Shown here: in pieces, positions 34,602 through 43,708 of the stretch
Layout: each line of letters opens with the position of its first letter
How positions within the stretch are numbered: position 1 is the stretch's first letter
Source: JAHEEL01 sp963700375
GTDB lineage: Bacteria; Actinomycetota; Acidimicrobiia; Spongiisociales; UBA5794
Direction of reading: 5' to 3'
NCBI GenBank assembly: GCA_963700375.1
Contig: CAVOXF010000002.1
Coordinates: 62,001-126,000 of the forward strand
Length of the DNA: 64,000 nucleotides
Translations under genes and position numbers: made by a program
The notes under the pieces: generated by a model
Told to the model about the DNA's origin: nothing
Databases searched by the model: none
The model's input: the letters and a program-made list of their open reading frames with translations, nothing else

Positions 34602-35027
34602 ATGGCACGATTCATCGATCCGTTCGCCGAAATGGAGCGGATGCTCGCCGGGAGTGGCAGCGCGTGGCGCGGTGGCGTCATGCCGCTTGATGCGTATGAG
34701 AAGGACGGTGAGTACGTCCTGCGATTCGACCTCCCGGGCGTCGAGTCCGAGAGGATCGACGTCACCGTCGAAGACCGTGTGCTCACGGTCAAGGCCGAGC
34801 GGAAGGTCGAAGACACCGCTGGCGCGAACTGGATCCTTCGGGAGCGCCCGACGGGAACCCATAGCCGCCAGGTGCGTCTTGGCGACAGCCTTGACGTGAG
34901 CAACGTCGGCGCCGACTACACGGAAGGTGTCCTCACGGTTACCCTTCCCATCCGCGAAGAGGCGCTGCCCCAGAAGATCGAGGTGACCGCCCACAAGCGC
35001 GAGGCGATCGAAGCATCGGTCGCCTGA
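34602..35027 (+). CDS. Hsp20/alpha-crystallin small heat shock protein
   Basis: 141 residues, ATG with AAAGGAG upstream. The alpha-crystallin domain spans about 28-128 (MPLDAYEKDGEYVLRFDLPG to the closing YTEGVLTVTLP), followed by a short tail. It is an ATP-independent holdase that forms oligomers under heat or oxidative stress. It is a single-gene unit with its own promoter and terminator. Confidence 0.93.
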   Translation: MARFIDPFAEMERMLAGSGSAWRGGVMPLDAYEKDGEYVLRFDLPGVESERIDVTVEDRVLTVKAERKVEDTAGANWILRERPTGTHSRQVRLGDSLDVSNVGADYTEGVLTVTLPIREEALPQKIEVTAHKREAIEASVA

Positions 35028-35053
35028 CGCCACACATCGAATCTCGATTGAGG

Positions 35054-35084
35054 AGGGGTCCCCGGTTCAACCGGGGACCCCTTT
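35054..35084 (+). terminator. Rho-independent terminator after Hsp20
   Basis: Perfect stem aggggtccccgg / ccggggacccct with a 5-base loop, followed by ttt. It can serve the convergent DUF885 gene as well. Confidence 0.8.
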
Positions 35085-35095
35085 GCTCATGGTCC

Positions 35096-36778
35096 CTATG
35101 GAGCGCTCGCGATCCACTCGTTGATGAGGCGATGCATGGTCGGCATCGGGACGGATCCGGAGCCGAGCAGGGCATCGTGGAACCCGCGAATGTCAAATCG
35201 GTCGCCCATGATCGCGATGGCATGATTCCGTGCGGCGAACATCTCCCGCTGACCCGTCTTGTAGGCGAGCGCCTGTCCGGGCCATGCGATGTACCGCTCG
35301 ACCTCGTTGACGATGTTGTTCTCCGCCTGCGGCGAGTTCGCCACGAGGTAGTTGATCGCTTCCCGGCGAGACCACCCCAGGGCGTGCATTCCCGTGTCGA
35401 CGACGAGACGCCCGGCGCGCCACGAGTCGAACGAGAGGATCCCGAACCGCTCGAGATCGCCCGAGTACAAGCCCATTTCGTCGGCGAGTCGTTCGGTGTA
35501 GAGCCCCCACCCCTCGTGGAACACGGTGATGAAGGCGTTGCGCCGGAAGTCGGGGATGCCGGTGAGTTCCTGGGCGATCGTCAACTGGAGGTGGTGGCCG
35601 GGGACCGACTCATGGAACGCCAGCGCCTCCGACTCGAATCGGGTGCGTGTGGTGGGCGCGGTCGTGTTCACGAAGTAGGTTCCCGGCCTCGAACCATCCT
35701 CGGCCGGGGGCAGGTAGAACGCAAGGGGCGCGTCTTCTGCGCCGACGGGCGGCATCTGTGCCATGACACATGGGGCCTTTGGCCGGATTCCGAACCACCG
35801 GGGCGTCGCCGCCACCGCCCGATCCATGGCTGCCTGGGCTGCAGCGACCACGGCGTCCGCATCCGCGAACCGGAGGTCCTCGTCGGAGCGAAGGCGCTCA
35901 AAGATCGTCGGCACGTGATCGATATTGAGCACCGGGATACCGAGAGCGGCATACTCGACCTCGAGGGCTGAGATGTCGTCGAGGCCGGCCCGGTGGATCT
36001 CGAGCGGCGTTCGATCGAGCGACGTGTGCCTGCGGATCGCCCTGGCGTAGACCTCGTCTCCATCAGATAGCCAGACAACGCCGCTCCGGTCCTCGGGTCG
36101 TGCCTTCGGCATCACCTCGTCGGAGATCGCTGCTCGGTAGCGCTCGAACGCAGGACGCACAACCGTGGTCACAACGGACGCGAGGCGGTCCCGCCACGCG
36201 GCGACCTGGATCTCGTTCCACGACAGCGGTGCCCGGAGGTTCACGAAGGCGTCGGTCTCGACGGGCGAACTGAGATATGCCTCCACCTGGGCCAACGCCT
36301 TCCCGCTGCCAACCACCGGCGGCGTCCGATCGCGAGCAAGGCCTTGCCGCAGTCGGCCGATCGCCTGATCGACGAGCAGACCCATCTTCGACCACTTCTC
36401 AAGAGCGGCTTCGGCGTGTGCCGGGGCGGTTATCGGGATTTGGCCGGCGAGTTGTTGATAGACGACCTGGATTCCGTTGAACGGATCAACGGCGAACTCG
36501 GCCATCCGGGAGCGGAGTTCATCAGCCTTCGTCGACGTCTCGAACATGAGTACTTCGCGGCTGACCCGTTCGTCGGCGGTCAGTGTTGCAGGGTCGATAG
36601 TCTCGGCAGCCGATGCGAAGCCATCGAGCGCGGCGATGTGTTCGTCTTCCGTACCTCGTGAAAGGTCCTCGAGTTCTGTGTCATAGTCGTGGATTCCGCG
36701 CAGCGAAGCCGACGTAGGTTCGGACGCGAGGCTGAACGCCCAGAACTCGTCTCCCAAGCGCTGCAGATCGGCGTTCAC
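35096..36778 (-). CDS. DUF885 family metallopeptidase-like protein (second copy of a tandem pair)
   Basis: 560 residues. The start is the GTG at 36778, which overlaps the stop of the upstream paralogue (GTGA). The motif LAFHESVPGHHLQLTIAQE is a zinc-binding HExxPGHH variant of the gluzincin HExxH, and GLYTERLADEMGLYS supplies a candidate third ligand. DUF885 enzymes are thought to be peptidases, but few are characterised. It probably arose by tandem duplication with 36775-38448. Confidence 0.85.
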   Translation of the reverse strand: MNADLQRLGDEFWAFSLASEPTSASLRGIHDYDTELEDLSRGTEDEHIAALDGFASAAETIDPATLTADERVSREVLMFETSTKADELRSRMAEFAVDPFNGIQVVYQQLAGQIPITAPAHAEAALEKWSKMGLLVDQAIGRLRQGLARDRTPPVVGSGKALAQVEAYLSSPVETDAFVNLRAPLSWNEIQVAAWRDRLASVVTTVVRPAFERYRAAISDEVMPKARPEDRSGVVWLSDGDEVYARAIRRHTSLDRTPLEIHRAGLDDISALEVEYAALGIPVLNIDHVPTIFERLRSDEDLRFADADAVVAAAQAAMDRAVAATPRWFGIRPKAPCVMAQMPPVGAEDAPLAFYLPPAEDGSRPGTYFVNTTAPTTRTRFESEALAFHESVPGHHLQLTIAQELTGIPDFRRNAFITVFHEGWGLYTERLADEMGLYSGDLERFGILSFDSWRAGRLVVDTGMHALGWSRREAINYLVANSPQAENNIVNEVERYIAWPGQALAYKTGQREMFAARNHAIAIMGDRFDIRGFHDALLGSGSVPMPTMHRLINEWIASAP

Positions 36779-38448
36779 ACCGATGCCACCCACTCGGAAA
36801 CCAGGCGATCGAGCGTCTCGAGCGGAACCGCACCCGAGGTGAGCACGGCGTCGTGGAAGCCCTTGATGTCGAAGCGATCACCGAGGCGGGCCTCCGCGTC
36901 GGCCCTGATGCGCTGAATCTCGAGACGTCCAATCATGTAGGAGAGGGCCTGGCCCGGCATCGATGCGATGTAGCGGTCGACCTCCTCCGTGATCGTGTGA
37001 AGCGTCATCGGCGAGTTCTCTACCAGGAAGTCGATGGCCCGCTGTCGTGACCACCCCAGACCGTGGATGCCGGTGTCGACCACCAGGCGCCCGGCCCGCA
37101 TCGAGTCGGCGCACAGCATCCCCATGCGGTCGAGTTGCGAGCTGTAGAGACCCATCTCGTCGACGAGGCGCTCCGTGTAGAGCCCCCAACCCTCGCCGTA
37201 CGCAACGATGTAGGCATTGCGTCGAAACGCGGGAACGGTGTCGCCGAGTTCCTGCCCGATCGACAACTGCAGGTGGTGGCCGGGGATGCCCTCATGGAAT
37301 GCGGTCGCCTCGACCTCGAACGTCCCCCACGACGTGGGATCGGCGGTGTTCATGAAGAACATGCCGGGACGGGATCCGTCCTCTGCCGCTGGGAAGTAGA
37401 AGGCCTGGGCACCGGACGGTGTCTCTTCCACGACGCAGTCTGCCTTAGGAAGACGGCCGAACCAGTCGCCCATCGCCGCCCGGGCCTTCTCGAATGCGGC
37501 CTCGGCGGCGGCACGAACACTCTCACCCGAGGTGTGGTGGAACTTCGGATCGTCGCGGAGGCGGGAGAAGATCTCGCGGAGGTCGGTGGTCCCAAGCACC
37601 TCGGCCCCGATCTCCCGGTACTCGTCGGCGAGGCGAGCGATCTGCTGCAGGCCGATCTGGTGGATCTCTCCTGCCTGCAGCGGCAGCGTCGTGAACCGGT
37701 GGATCGACCGGTCGTAGACGAGGTCGCCGTCGGGGAGCCAGTGGAGGCCCTCCTTGCCTTCGGGTCGGGCGACCGGGCGCAACTCATCGCGCAGCATGTC
37801 GCGCTGCCGCTCGACGGCCGGCCGCACGGCGTCGCGAACGACCTCCGTCAGCGCGGCCTTCCATTCAGCCGTCTGCTCCTCGGTGAAGTCCTCCGGCACC
37901 TGGGTGTTGAGGAGCGGGTCGTTCTCGACGGGGAGCGCCAGCCAGTCATCGAGTTGGGAGATCACGCCGTCGACGGCGAACAGGGCCGGGACACGACGCG
38001 ACGCGATACCTTCGCGGTAGCGCTCGGTCAGTTGATCGAGAGCGTTGGCGTAGCCGCGGTACTTGCTGATCATCGCTTCAGCGACTTCGGCGTTCGGGAC
38101 CGAGAGCATCGGGGGGAGGAGCGTGGCGTACACCTGGATTCCGAAGATCGGGTCTACGCCGAACTCGGCCATGTGCATGTCGTCGAGCGCCGCCCTGGTC
38201 TCCGCCTCGAAGATCAGGACCTCGCGGGTGAGTGCGTCGTCGTGTGACAGATCGCGCGGGTCGGTCGCCTGTGCCCGCGCGACGAAGCCGCGCAGGGCTG
38301 AGACGTTGGCATCCTCGGCAGCGCGGCTCATGTCCTCGAATCGGTCGGCGAACCTGTAGTCGCCTCGCAGGTGTGACTCGGTGGGTTCGGCCTCGGAGAG
38401 AAACTCGAAGTACTCGTCGGCGAGAGAGCGGATCTCAGAGGTTTCCAC
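36775..38448 (-). CDS. DUF885 family metallopeptidase-like protein (first copy of a tandem pair)
   Basis: 557 residues. The start is the GTG giving VETSEIRSLADEYF, with AAAGGA upstream; longer reading would cross tRNA-Arg. It has TAFHEGIPGHHLQLSIGQE and GLYTERLVDEMGLYSSQLDR, the same metal-site pattern as the downstream copy. No signal peptide, so cytosolic. The gene sits just outside the tRNA-Arg hotspot and on the opposite strand, so it marks the stable chromosome side. Confidence 0.86.
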   Translation of the reverse strand: METSEIRSLADEYFEFLSEAEPTESHLRGDYRFADRFEDMSRAAEDANVSALRGFVARAQATDPRDLSHDDALTREVLIFEAETRAALDDMHMAEFGVDPIFGIQVYATLLPPMLSVPNAEVAEAMISKYRGYANALDQLTERYREGIASRRVPALFAVDGVISQLDDWLALPVENDPLLNTQVPEDFTEEQTAEWKAALTEVVRDAVRPAVERQRDMLRDELRPVARPEGKEGLHWLPDGDLVYDRSIHRFTTLPLQAGEIHQIGLQQIARLADEYREIGAEVLGTTDLREIFSRLRDDPKFHHTSGESVRAAAEAAFEKARAAMGDWFGRLPKADCVVEETPSGAQAFYFPAAEDGSRPGMFFMNTADPTSWGTFEVEATAFHEGIPGHHLQLSIGQELGDTVPAFRRNAYIVAYGEGWGLYTERLVDEMGLYSSQLDRMGMLCADSMRAGRLVVDTGIHGLGWSRQRAIDFLVENSPMTLHTITEEVDRYIASMPGQALSYMIGRLEIQRIRADAEARLGDRFDIKGFHDAVLTSGAVPLETLDRLVSEWVASV

Positions 38449-38510
38449 GGTGGTCCTTTCCTGGTGCGGCTTTCCGTAGGGCGGATCGGCTAGTACCTTA
38501 TCCCTCGCTC

Positions 38511-38584
38511 GCGCCCGTAGCTCAATTGGACAGAGCGCCTGACTACGGATCAGGAGGTTGGGGATTCGAGTTCCTCCGGGCGTG
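38511..38584 (+). tRNA. tRNA-Arg(ACG), intact target of an integration hotspot
   Basis: 74-nt cloverleaf: acceptor gcgcccg pairs with cgggcgt (with one G-U), anticodon loop ctACGga, T-arm ggggattcgagttcctcc, discriminator G, CCA not encoded. ACG needs TadA for inosine-34, and tadA is nearby. Eight 3'-half copies of this tRNA lie downstream on the same strand. Confidence 0.95.
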
Positions 38585-38587
38585 CTG

Positions 38588-38616
38588 AAAGAACCCTTGC
38601 ACCGCAAGGGTTCTTC
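38588..38616 (+). terminator. Terminator of tRNA-Arg
   Basis: Stem aagaacccttg / caagggttctt, 5-base loop, then tctcttt. Diverged relatives of this hairpin follow most of the tRNA-Arg remnants. Confidence 0.85.
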
Positions 38617-38665
38617 TCTTTGTGGCGCGACGGTCGATCGATCGCAGCGGGGTGCGGAGGTGACC

Positions 38666-38809
38666 ATGCTGTTCGACCCCGGCATCGACCTCACCGCCGT
38701 CCAGGATCCGCTCGGCTTCAACTACGGCGCCGGCGTGACCTCTATCCCGGCTTCCTCGATGTCAAGACTCATACACTCGTATCGAAGAGGCTCCCGATCA
38801 CTGCCGTGA
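38666..38809 (+). pseudogene. 5' fragment of a coding gene just inside the hotspot
   Basis: An ATG with GGAGG about 6 bases upstream opens MLFDPGIDLTAVQDPLGFNY, which looks like a true protein start. After GAGV the sequence loses protein-like character and runs into the VIT gene on the other strand. I cannot name the family with certainty; a cupin-type glucose-6-phosphate isomerase N-terminus is one possibility. It seems cut by an insertion or deletion. Confidence 0.4.
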
Positions 38810-39458
38810 TTGCCATGGCCCCTGCCCCCCAGGCGGAGACCCGGAGCGCGGCGCGCCCCATCGGCGCGTCACCTGCTCGTGCCCCCAAAGCTCCCAAGCC
38901 TGCGAGGAAGAGAAGCGACATGACGGCGATCACCCAGACGCGTGCGGCGTCGGGAGCCACCGCTGCCGTGACGACCGGGAGCAGCGCTCCCACCGTGAAC
39001 GCCGCCGCAGATGCGAAGGCCGCCTGGAAGGGTCGCGCCTTCGTGCTGTCGGAGAACCCGAGCTCTTCTCTCGCATGGGCGCCGAGCGCGTCGTGATCCA
39101 TCAGCTCCTGGGCGACCTGGCGGGCGAGCTCCGGGCGAAGTCCTCGATCTTCATAGATCGCCGTCAACTCTGCGAGCTCTCCTGTCGGATCCGCGTCGAG
39201 CGTCCGTGACTCCTTCGCCAGGTCAGCCGCCTCCGCATCGGCCTGTGAGCTCACCGATACGTACTCGCCTGCACCCATCGACAACGCTCCACCGACCAGG
39301 CCTGCGACGCCCGCAAGGAGCACGGCGGAACGTGAGGACCCTGCTGCTGCAACGCCGATGAGGAGGCTCGCCGTACCCAGGATGCCGTCGTTGGCGCCGA
39401 GGACGGCGGCGCGCAACCAGCCGGTACGAGAGCTGCGATGTTCCTCGGCTGGCGGCAC
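38769..39458 (-). CDS. VIT1/CCC1 family transporter (hotspot copy)
   Basis: 229 residues. GANDGILGTASLLIG and ALSMGAGEYVSVSSQADAE are the family motifs, and the last half has three helices. Compared with the copy at 563-1303, the metal-binding loop is shorter and poorer in His (EDRGLRPELARQVAQELMDH). It probably moves Mn2+ or Fe2+. As the first gene after tRNA-Arg it is part of the accessory region. Confidence 0.85.
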   Translation of the reverse strand: MPPAEEHRSSRTGWLRAAVLGANDGILGTASLLIGVAAAGSSRSAVLLAGVAGLVGGALSMGAGEYVSVSSQADAEAADLAKESRTLDADPTGELAELTAIYEDRGLRPELARQVAQELMDHDALGAHAREELGFSDSTKARPFQAAFASAAAFTVGALLPVVTAAVAPDAARVWVIAVMSLLFLAGLGALGARAGDAPMGRAALRVSAWGAGAMAITAVIGSLFDTSV

Positions 39459-39518
39459 GGGGACGCACTGTAGTGGGCAGAGACGGTCGCCCAGCCGTAG
39501 ATCACGGCCACCCGCACG

Positions 39519-39791
39519 TCACTCGTGCGCCGCGATGGTCCCGTCCTGAATGGCGTTCGTGAACGCCGTGAAGTCGCGTTCTGCCTGATCGGCGTACGCG
39601 ATCGAGAAGTCGGCGATGGCCTCGTCGAATACGTCTCCCTTGCCGAGGTATCCGGCGATCTCCGCTGCACGTCCTGAGCGGGCGTGCGCGCGGGCGAGGA
39701 TCCATCCACACAGCCGTGCATAGCCGCGGACCGATCGCCGCGAGGCTCCCTCGACTTCGAACGATCCCTTCATGTCCTTGAACTGCCGCCA
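39519..39791 (-). pseudogene. C-terminal remnant of a DUF2252 protein
   Basis: The frame WRQFKDMKGSFEVEG then YARLCGWILARAHARSGRAA, GYLGKGDVFDEAIADFSIAY matches the end of DUF2252 proteins (usually about 430 residues). The first four fifths are gone, and the join with the next fragment is abrupt at about 39785. This marks it as a deletion remnant. Confidence 0.7.
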
Positions 39792-39858
39792 GCTCCGGAT
39801 CGATCACCCGACCGCCGGTGATGATGACGTCGTACTCTGTTTCCGTGGTGTCGGACAT
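39785..39858 (-). pseudogene. N-terminal stub of an amidohydrolase-like gene
   Basis: MSDTTETEYDVIITGGRVID begins like D-aminoacylase/dihydroorotase-type amidohydrolases (YDLVITGGRVIDPETG) and stops after about 23 residues, where the DUF2252 remnant begins in another frame. It has a plausible ribosome-binding site. The deletion joined the start of one gene to the end of another. Confidence 0.5.
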
Positions 39859-39999
39859 AGCTGATTCTCCTTCGACCACCTGATGGTCATCTGCACCGAT
39901 ACGCAGGCAAGTGAAAGCTGGCCGTCTTCGGGGTGAGGATGGAGAATCGCCGCGCGGTTCTCGATCTCATCGGGGGCTTGGGATGCGTATGCTCCGCTG

Positions 40000-41721
40000 G
40001 TGATGAACTCGGGCACCGGTTCCAATGCCTCGGGATTGACGCGCTTCCTCCCGATCGTGGGGTGGCTCCCGTTGTACGATCGGACGTGGCTCCGGCCCGA
40101 TGTCGTTGCTGGCGTGACGGTTGCGGCTCTGGTGATCCCGAAGTCGCTCGGTTACGCCTCGGTTGCGGGCGTGCCGATCGAGCACGGCCTGTACGCAGCG
40201 GCGGCGGGCGCGATTCTGTATGCGCTGTTCGGTACGTCGAAGCAGATCGCCACCGGGCCCAGCTCTGCGCTCGCTGCCGTCGCGGCCGGGGCCGTGCTCG
40301 GGGCCGGTCTATCGGCCGGGTCTGACGACGCCGTGGCGATGGTGGCGGCGATCACGATCGGCTCGGGGCTCATGTTCCTGCTCCTCGCCATCTTCAGGTT
40401 GGGCTGGATCTCCCAGCTCCTGTCGAAGGCCGTGATCACCGGGTTCCTGATCGGGGCGGCAATCCAGGTCGTGATCGGCGAACTTTTCAAGCTCACCGGA
40501 ACGGACAAGGATGGCGACAACTCGTGGCGCCAGATCGCCGCGTGGTTCAGGGATCTGTCCGACGCCGACACGTCGACGCTGGTCATCGGTGTCGCAGCGC
40601 TGGCGCTGATCGTCGGTCTGCGGTTCACCGTCCCGAGGGTTCCCGGGGCGCTGGTGTTGGTCGTCATCGGGATCGCCGCGTCGGTCGTCTTCGATCTGGC
40701 CGGCGAGGGTGTGGCCGTCGTCGGCAATGTGCCGAGTGGCCTTCCCACGGTGGCGTTGCCCGATCTCGACTTCATCGTCGACAACGTCGGTGTGATCCTC
40801 TCGGCATCGATCGGGCTCCTGCTGATCGGCTTCTCGCAGACGGCAGGGGACGCTCGTTCCTTCGCGGCGAAGCACCGATACCAAGTGGACATCAACCAGG
40901 AGTCCGTGGCACAGGGCATGGCGAACCTCGGGTCCGGTCTCGTCCAGGGCATGCCGGTCTCGACCAGTCTGTCGTCGAGTTCCCTGTCGGACCAGGCCGG
41001 CGCCAAGACCCAGATCTCGTCGCTCACCACCGGTGCCGTTGCCGTGTTGACGATGCTGTTCCTGGCGCCTGTGTTCTCGGATCTGCCCGAACCGGTGCTC
41101 GCGGCGATCATCATCGACGCCGTCGTGTTCGGGATGATCGACATCCCCGCCATGAAGCGGCTGTCAGTGGTGAATCGCCCTGACTTCTGGATCGCCGTGA
41201 TCGCCATCCTCGGCGTGCTCTCGGCGGGTGTCCTGGCGGGTGTCATCATCGGTGTGCTGCTGTCGATCGTCCGACTGGTGTTCCTGGCGACGACGCCCGA
41301 CACGAAGGTCCTCGGACGGTGGCCAGGAACGCAGGCCTTCGGTGACGTGGCCGAGCACGATGGGCTGACCACGTATCCGGGGGTGCTGGTGCTGCGCCTC
41401 GATGCGGACCTGTTCTTCGCGACCTCCGATCCATTCGAGGATGCTGTGAGGACGCAGTTCATGGAGGCCGACCCGCCTCCAAAGGTGGTCGTCCTCAACT
41501 TCGAAGGTGTCGACTTCATCGATGCGCAAGGATCCGGCCAGATCCGGTCCATCCACTCACTCGCCGACGCTCACGGTGCACAACTCCGCCTGGCACGCGT
41601 CAAAACGGGCGTCGGGAGGGTGCTCCAAAGGGACGGCATCCTCGAGCTCGTGGGAGCCGATCTGGTGTACCCCAACGTCTACGAAGCGGTCGCCGACCAC
41701 ATCCAGGAACCGGACCACTGA
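40000..41721 (+). CDS. SulP family anion transporter with STAS domain
   Basis: 573 residues. The membrane part (about 15-435) begins with LPLYDRTWLRPDVVAGVTVA and includes the GLYAAAAGAILYALFGTS and GPSSALAAVAAG segments of SLC26/SulP. The C-terminal STAS domain (about 455-565) has VVVLNFEGVDFIDAQGSGQI. Members carry sulfate, bicarbonate or other anions; the substrate is unknown. GTG at 40000 or ATG at 40003 could start it. It looks intact despite decayed neighbours. Confidence 0.9.
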   Translation: MMNSGTGSNASGLTRFLPIVGWLPLYDRTWLRPDVVAGVTVAALVIPKSLGYASVAGVPIEHGLYAAAAGAILYALFGTSKQIATGPSSALAAVAAGAVLGAGLSAGSDDAVAMVAAITIGSGLMFLLLAIFRLGWISQLLSKAVITGFLIGAAIQVVIGELFKLTGTDKDGDNSWRQIAAWFRDLSDADTSTLVIGVAALALIVGLRFTVPRVPGALVLVVIGIAASVVFDLAGEGVAVVGNVPSGLPTVALPDLDFIVDNVGVILSASIGLLLIGFSQTAGDARSFAAKHRYQVDINQESVAQGMANLGSGLVQGMPVSTSLSSSSLSDQAGAKTQISSLTTGAVAVLTMLFLAPVFSDLPEPVLAAIIIDAVVFGMIDIPAMKRLSVVNRPDFWIAVIAILGVLSAGVLAGVIIGVLLSIVRLVFLATTPDTKVLGRWPGTQAFGDVAEHDGLTTYPGVLVLRLDADLFFATSDPFEDAVRTQFMEADPPPKVVVLNFEGVDFIDAQGSGQIRSIHSLADAHGAQLRLARVKTGVGRVLQRDGILELVGADLVYPNVYEAVADHIQEPDH

Positions 41722-41835
41722 CTCCATCCGAGTCACAACCCCGATCTGATCGGCCGCACATATCGAGGCTGAACCGCCCCGGGTTTCCTGGAGGCTCTGG
41801 GGTGCCTTGGGTCTCGTGGAGGCGGCTGACTGGAT

Positions 41836-42150
41836 TCATGCCGCTGTTGGCTCGAGAGTTGTCTTTCTGCGGTCGGTCTTGTTGATGAGGGCGACGGTTG
41901 TGATGCTCTTGGCGTGTTGCTCGGCGATCATTGCTTGCATGTGTTGAAGGGTTCGACCTGTGTCGATGATGTCTTCGACGATCAGCACGTGCCTTCCGTC
42001 GAGGGCGAGTTCTGACTCTGGGTTGACGGTGAGGGAGTTGCTGGGTGTGAATCCGTCGACGTATGAGGATGCCGTGATGTAGGACAGTTCGGTGTCTGTT
42101 GTCATGGCTCGAACGAGGTCCGATGAGAAGATGGCTGCACCCTTGAGCAC
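41836..42150 (-). pseudogene. Internal fragment of a hypoxanthine phosphoribosyltransferase gene
   Basis: The frame starts at a GTG in place of the usual internal VVLKGA segment and has the PRPP loop VLIVEDIIDTGRTL. The first about 35 and last about 35 residues of HPRT (usually 180) are missing. The 5' loss falls 4 bases from a tRNA-Arg remnant, so the gene was cut at an integration boundary. It is unlikely to be active. Confidence 0.7.
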
Positions 42151-42153
42151 TGT

Positions 42154-42198
42154 GACTACTAGTCAGGAGGTTGGGGATTCGAGTTCCTCCGGGCGTGC
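42154..42198 (+). repeat. tRNA-Arg 3' remnant R1
   Basis: Matches the tRNA-Arg from the anticodon loop to the discriminator with three changes at the left end (actagt for acggat). A stem-loop cccct/agggg follows, as a terminator relative. Confidence 0.9.
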
Positions 42199-42461
42199 TG
42201 CCGAAACCCCTCCTCCAACAGGGGTCCTGTCGCGTGTGGTCGCTCGTTCTCGACATCCGATGCGGAGCACTGGCACATGCGGCGTGTGGCGCCGATCCTC
42301 AGATGGTTCTGGCGCATACTTGCCCTCCTCCGGGGACCGCGCAGGCCTACGGCCGTTCCCCAAGAGGGCGGCTTCCTTCGTTGATAGCGTGTGCGACGCC
42401 TCCGCAGGACGCGTACCCCGACCAGCGGGCCCTCGCTCCGGAAAGCCTCAGTGGCTCTCGG
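42199..42461. other. Gene-free segment after R1
   Basis: Apart from the terminator-like hairpin near 42205-42226, I see no coding frame or repeat. Confidence 0.4.
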
Positions 42462-43670
42462 CTAGATCGGAAGGCCGAAGACGGCGATCGTTGCCATGAC
42501 CAGCCCGATTCCCGAAAAGGCTGCCACGGGCAGCCAGGCCTTCGCCCGGGAGGCGAGCGTGACGGCCAGGATCGATTGGATCACGAAATAGAGAGCAAAT
42601 ACCCGGGAAGCGATCGCGACGGCCGCGGTGACATTGGTGAAGATCACAATCATGATTGCCGGGACGAGCAGGATCGGGAACGTGTACTTGCGCGGCACGG
42701 TTTGTCGTGTGGCTTCGATCAGGAGATCGCTGCGTGAGGACGTTGCGTTCGTGATTGCCGACAACTGACTGCCGATCGCCGCCGCGAGGATGAGCCATGG
42801 CAGGTACGGGCTGACCTCCTTCGACACCACGAAGATCGCCGTTGCGTCAGCGGGAGGCCGAAACTCGCCGAACGGCAGCAGGACGAGGGCTATGAGGGCA
42901 ACGAACACTGCTGTCGCGATGATCTGGGCCCACCGCATCGTGGAAATCCGCACTTCGGCGGCGAAGCGAGCGCCGATGTACCGGGACGCCTCGAAGCCTT
43001 GAACCATCGCGAACAGACCCAGGATCTGCCGCAGCGTTGTGGCGTCGATCTCGGGGCTGTAGGAGGGGAAGGTCCAGTCGCCGACGAACGCCTCCTCCAG
43101 GTTGTAGACGGCAAAGGCTGCGAGCACTGCGAACAACGCCGCGAGGTTGAACGCGGTCGTTCGGTCCCCGAGCCGATTCAAAGCAGGTAGGTAGCCCCGA
43201 TAGCCCACGACGATGATCACGATGAGCACGATGACCGACGTCACCGTGGTCCGGTCTTCGCTGTAGAGAGCAAGAGGCAACAACACCAGGGTCATCAGCA
43301 GTTGCGTGTAGTACGCGATGTTGACCATCGATGCACCGAACAGCGCCCAGTTCGCCGTAGCGGCGATCGTATGCACCGGACCCTTTGCTCCGGCCAGTGG
43401 CTCGTAGTGGCGGATGTTGTAGGCGATCACGAATCCGGTGGCTATTGCGACGAGGCAGATCCCGAGCATGAACAGCGGCGCGGTATAGCCGACCAGTACC
43501 ACGATGATCGGAGACAGAACGAGAAACCCGACGTCCATGATGTTGGCGAGCGGGACCACCATCGCCTGGAATCGGTCGGACTGTTGGACCCGAGGTCGGT
43601 ACAAGAACCAGGCCACCCCGGCCAGGACGATGACGCCAACAATTCCGTCGAGGACGAAGCGTTGCTCCAT
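42462..43670 (-). CDS. Multi-pass membrane permease, APC-superfamily-like
   Basis: 402 residues with about eleven helices. The middle segment LGLFAMVQGFEASRYIG resembles the unwound helix region of APC-type carriers, and YNLEEAFVGDW lies before it. I cannot place it in a named subfamily, and the substrate is unknown. It is slightly shorter than typical 450-residue APC members. It is the only intact gene of its module. Confidence 0.65.
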   Translation of the reverse strand: MEQRFVLDGIVGVIVLAGVAWFLYRPRVQQSDRFQAMVVPLANIMDVGFLVLSPIIVVLVGYTAPLFMLGICLVAIATGFVIAYNIRHYEPLAGAKGPVHTIAATANWALFGASMVNIAYYTQLLMTLVLLPLALYSEDRTTVTSVIVLIVIIVVGYRGYLPALNRLGDRTTAFNLAALFAVLAAFAVYNLEEAFVGDWTFPSYSPEIDATTLRQILGLFAMVQGFEASRYIGARFAAEVRISTMRWAQIIATAVFVALIALVLLPFGEFRPPADATAIFVVSKEVSPYLPWLILAAAIGSQLSAITNATSSRSDLLIEATRQTVPRKYTFPILLVPAIMIVIFTNVTAAVAIASRVFALYFVIQSILAVTLASRAKAWLPVAAFSGIGLVMATIAVFGLPI

Positions 43671-43708
43671 CTCGGATCCCCACTTGCGACGGCCGACTCG
43701 GCTGACTG

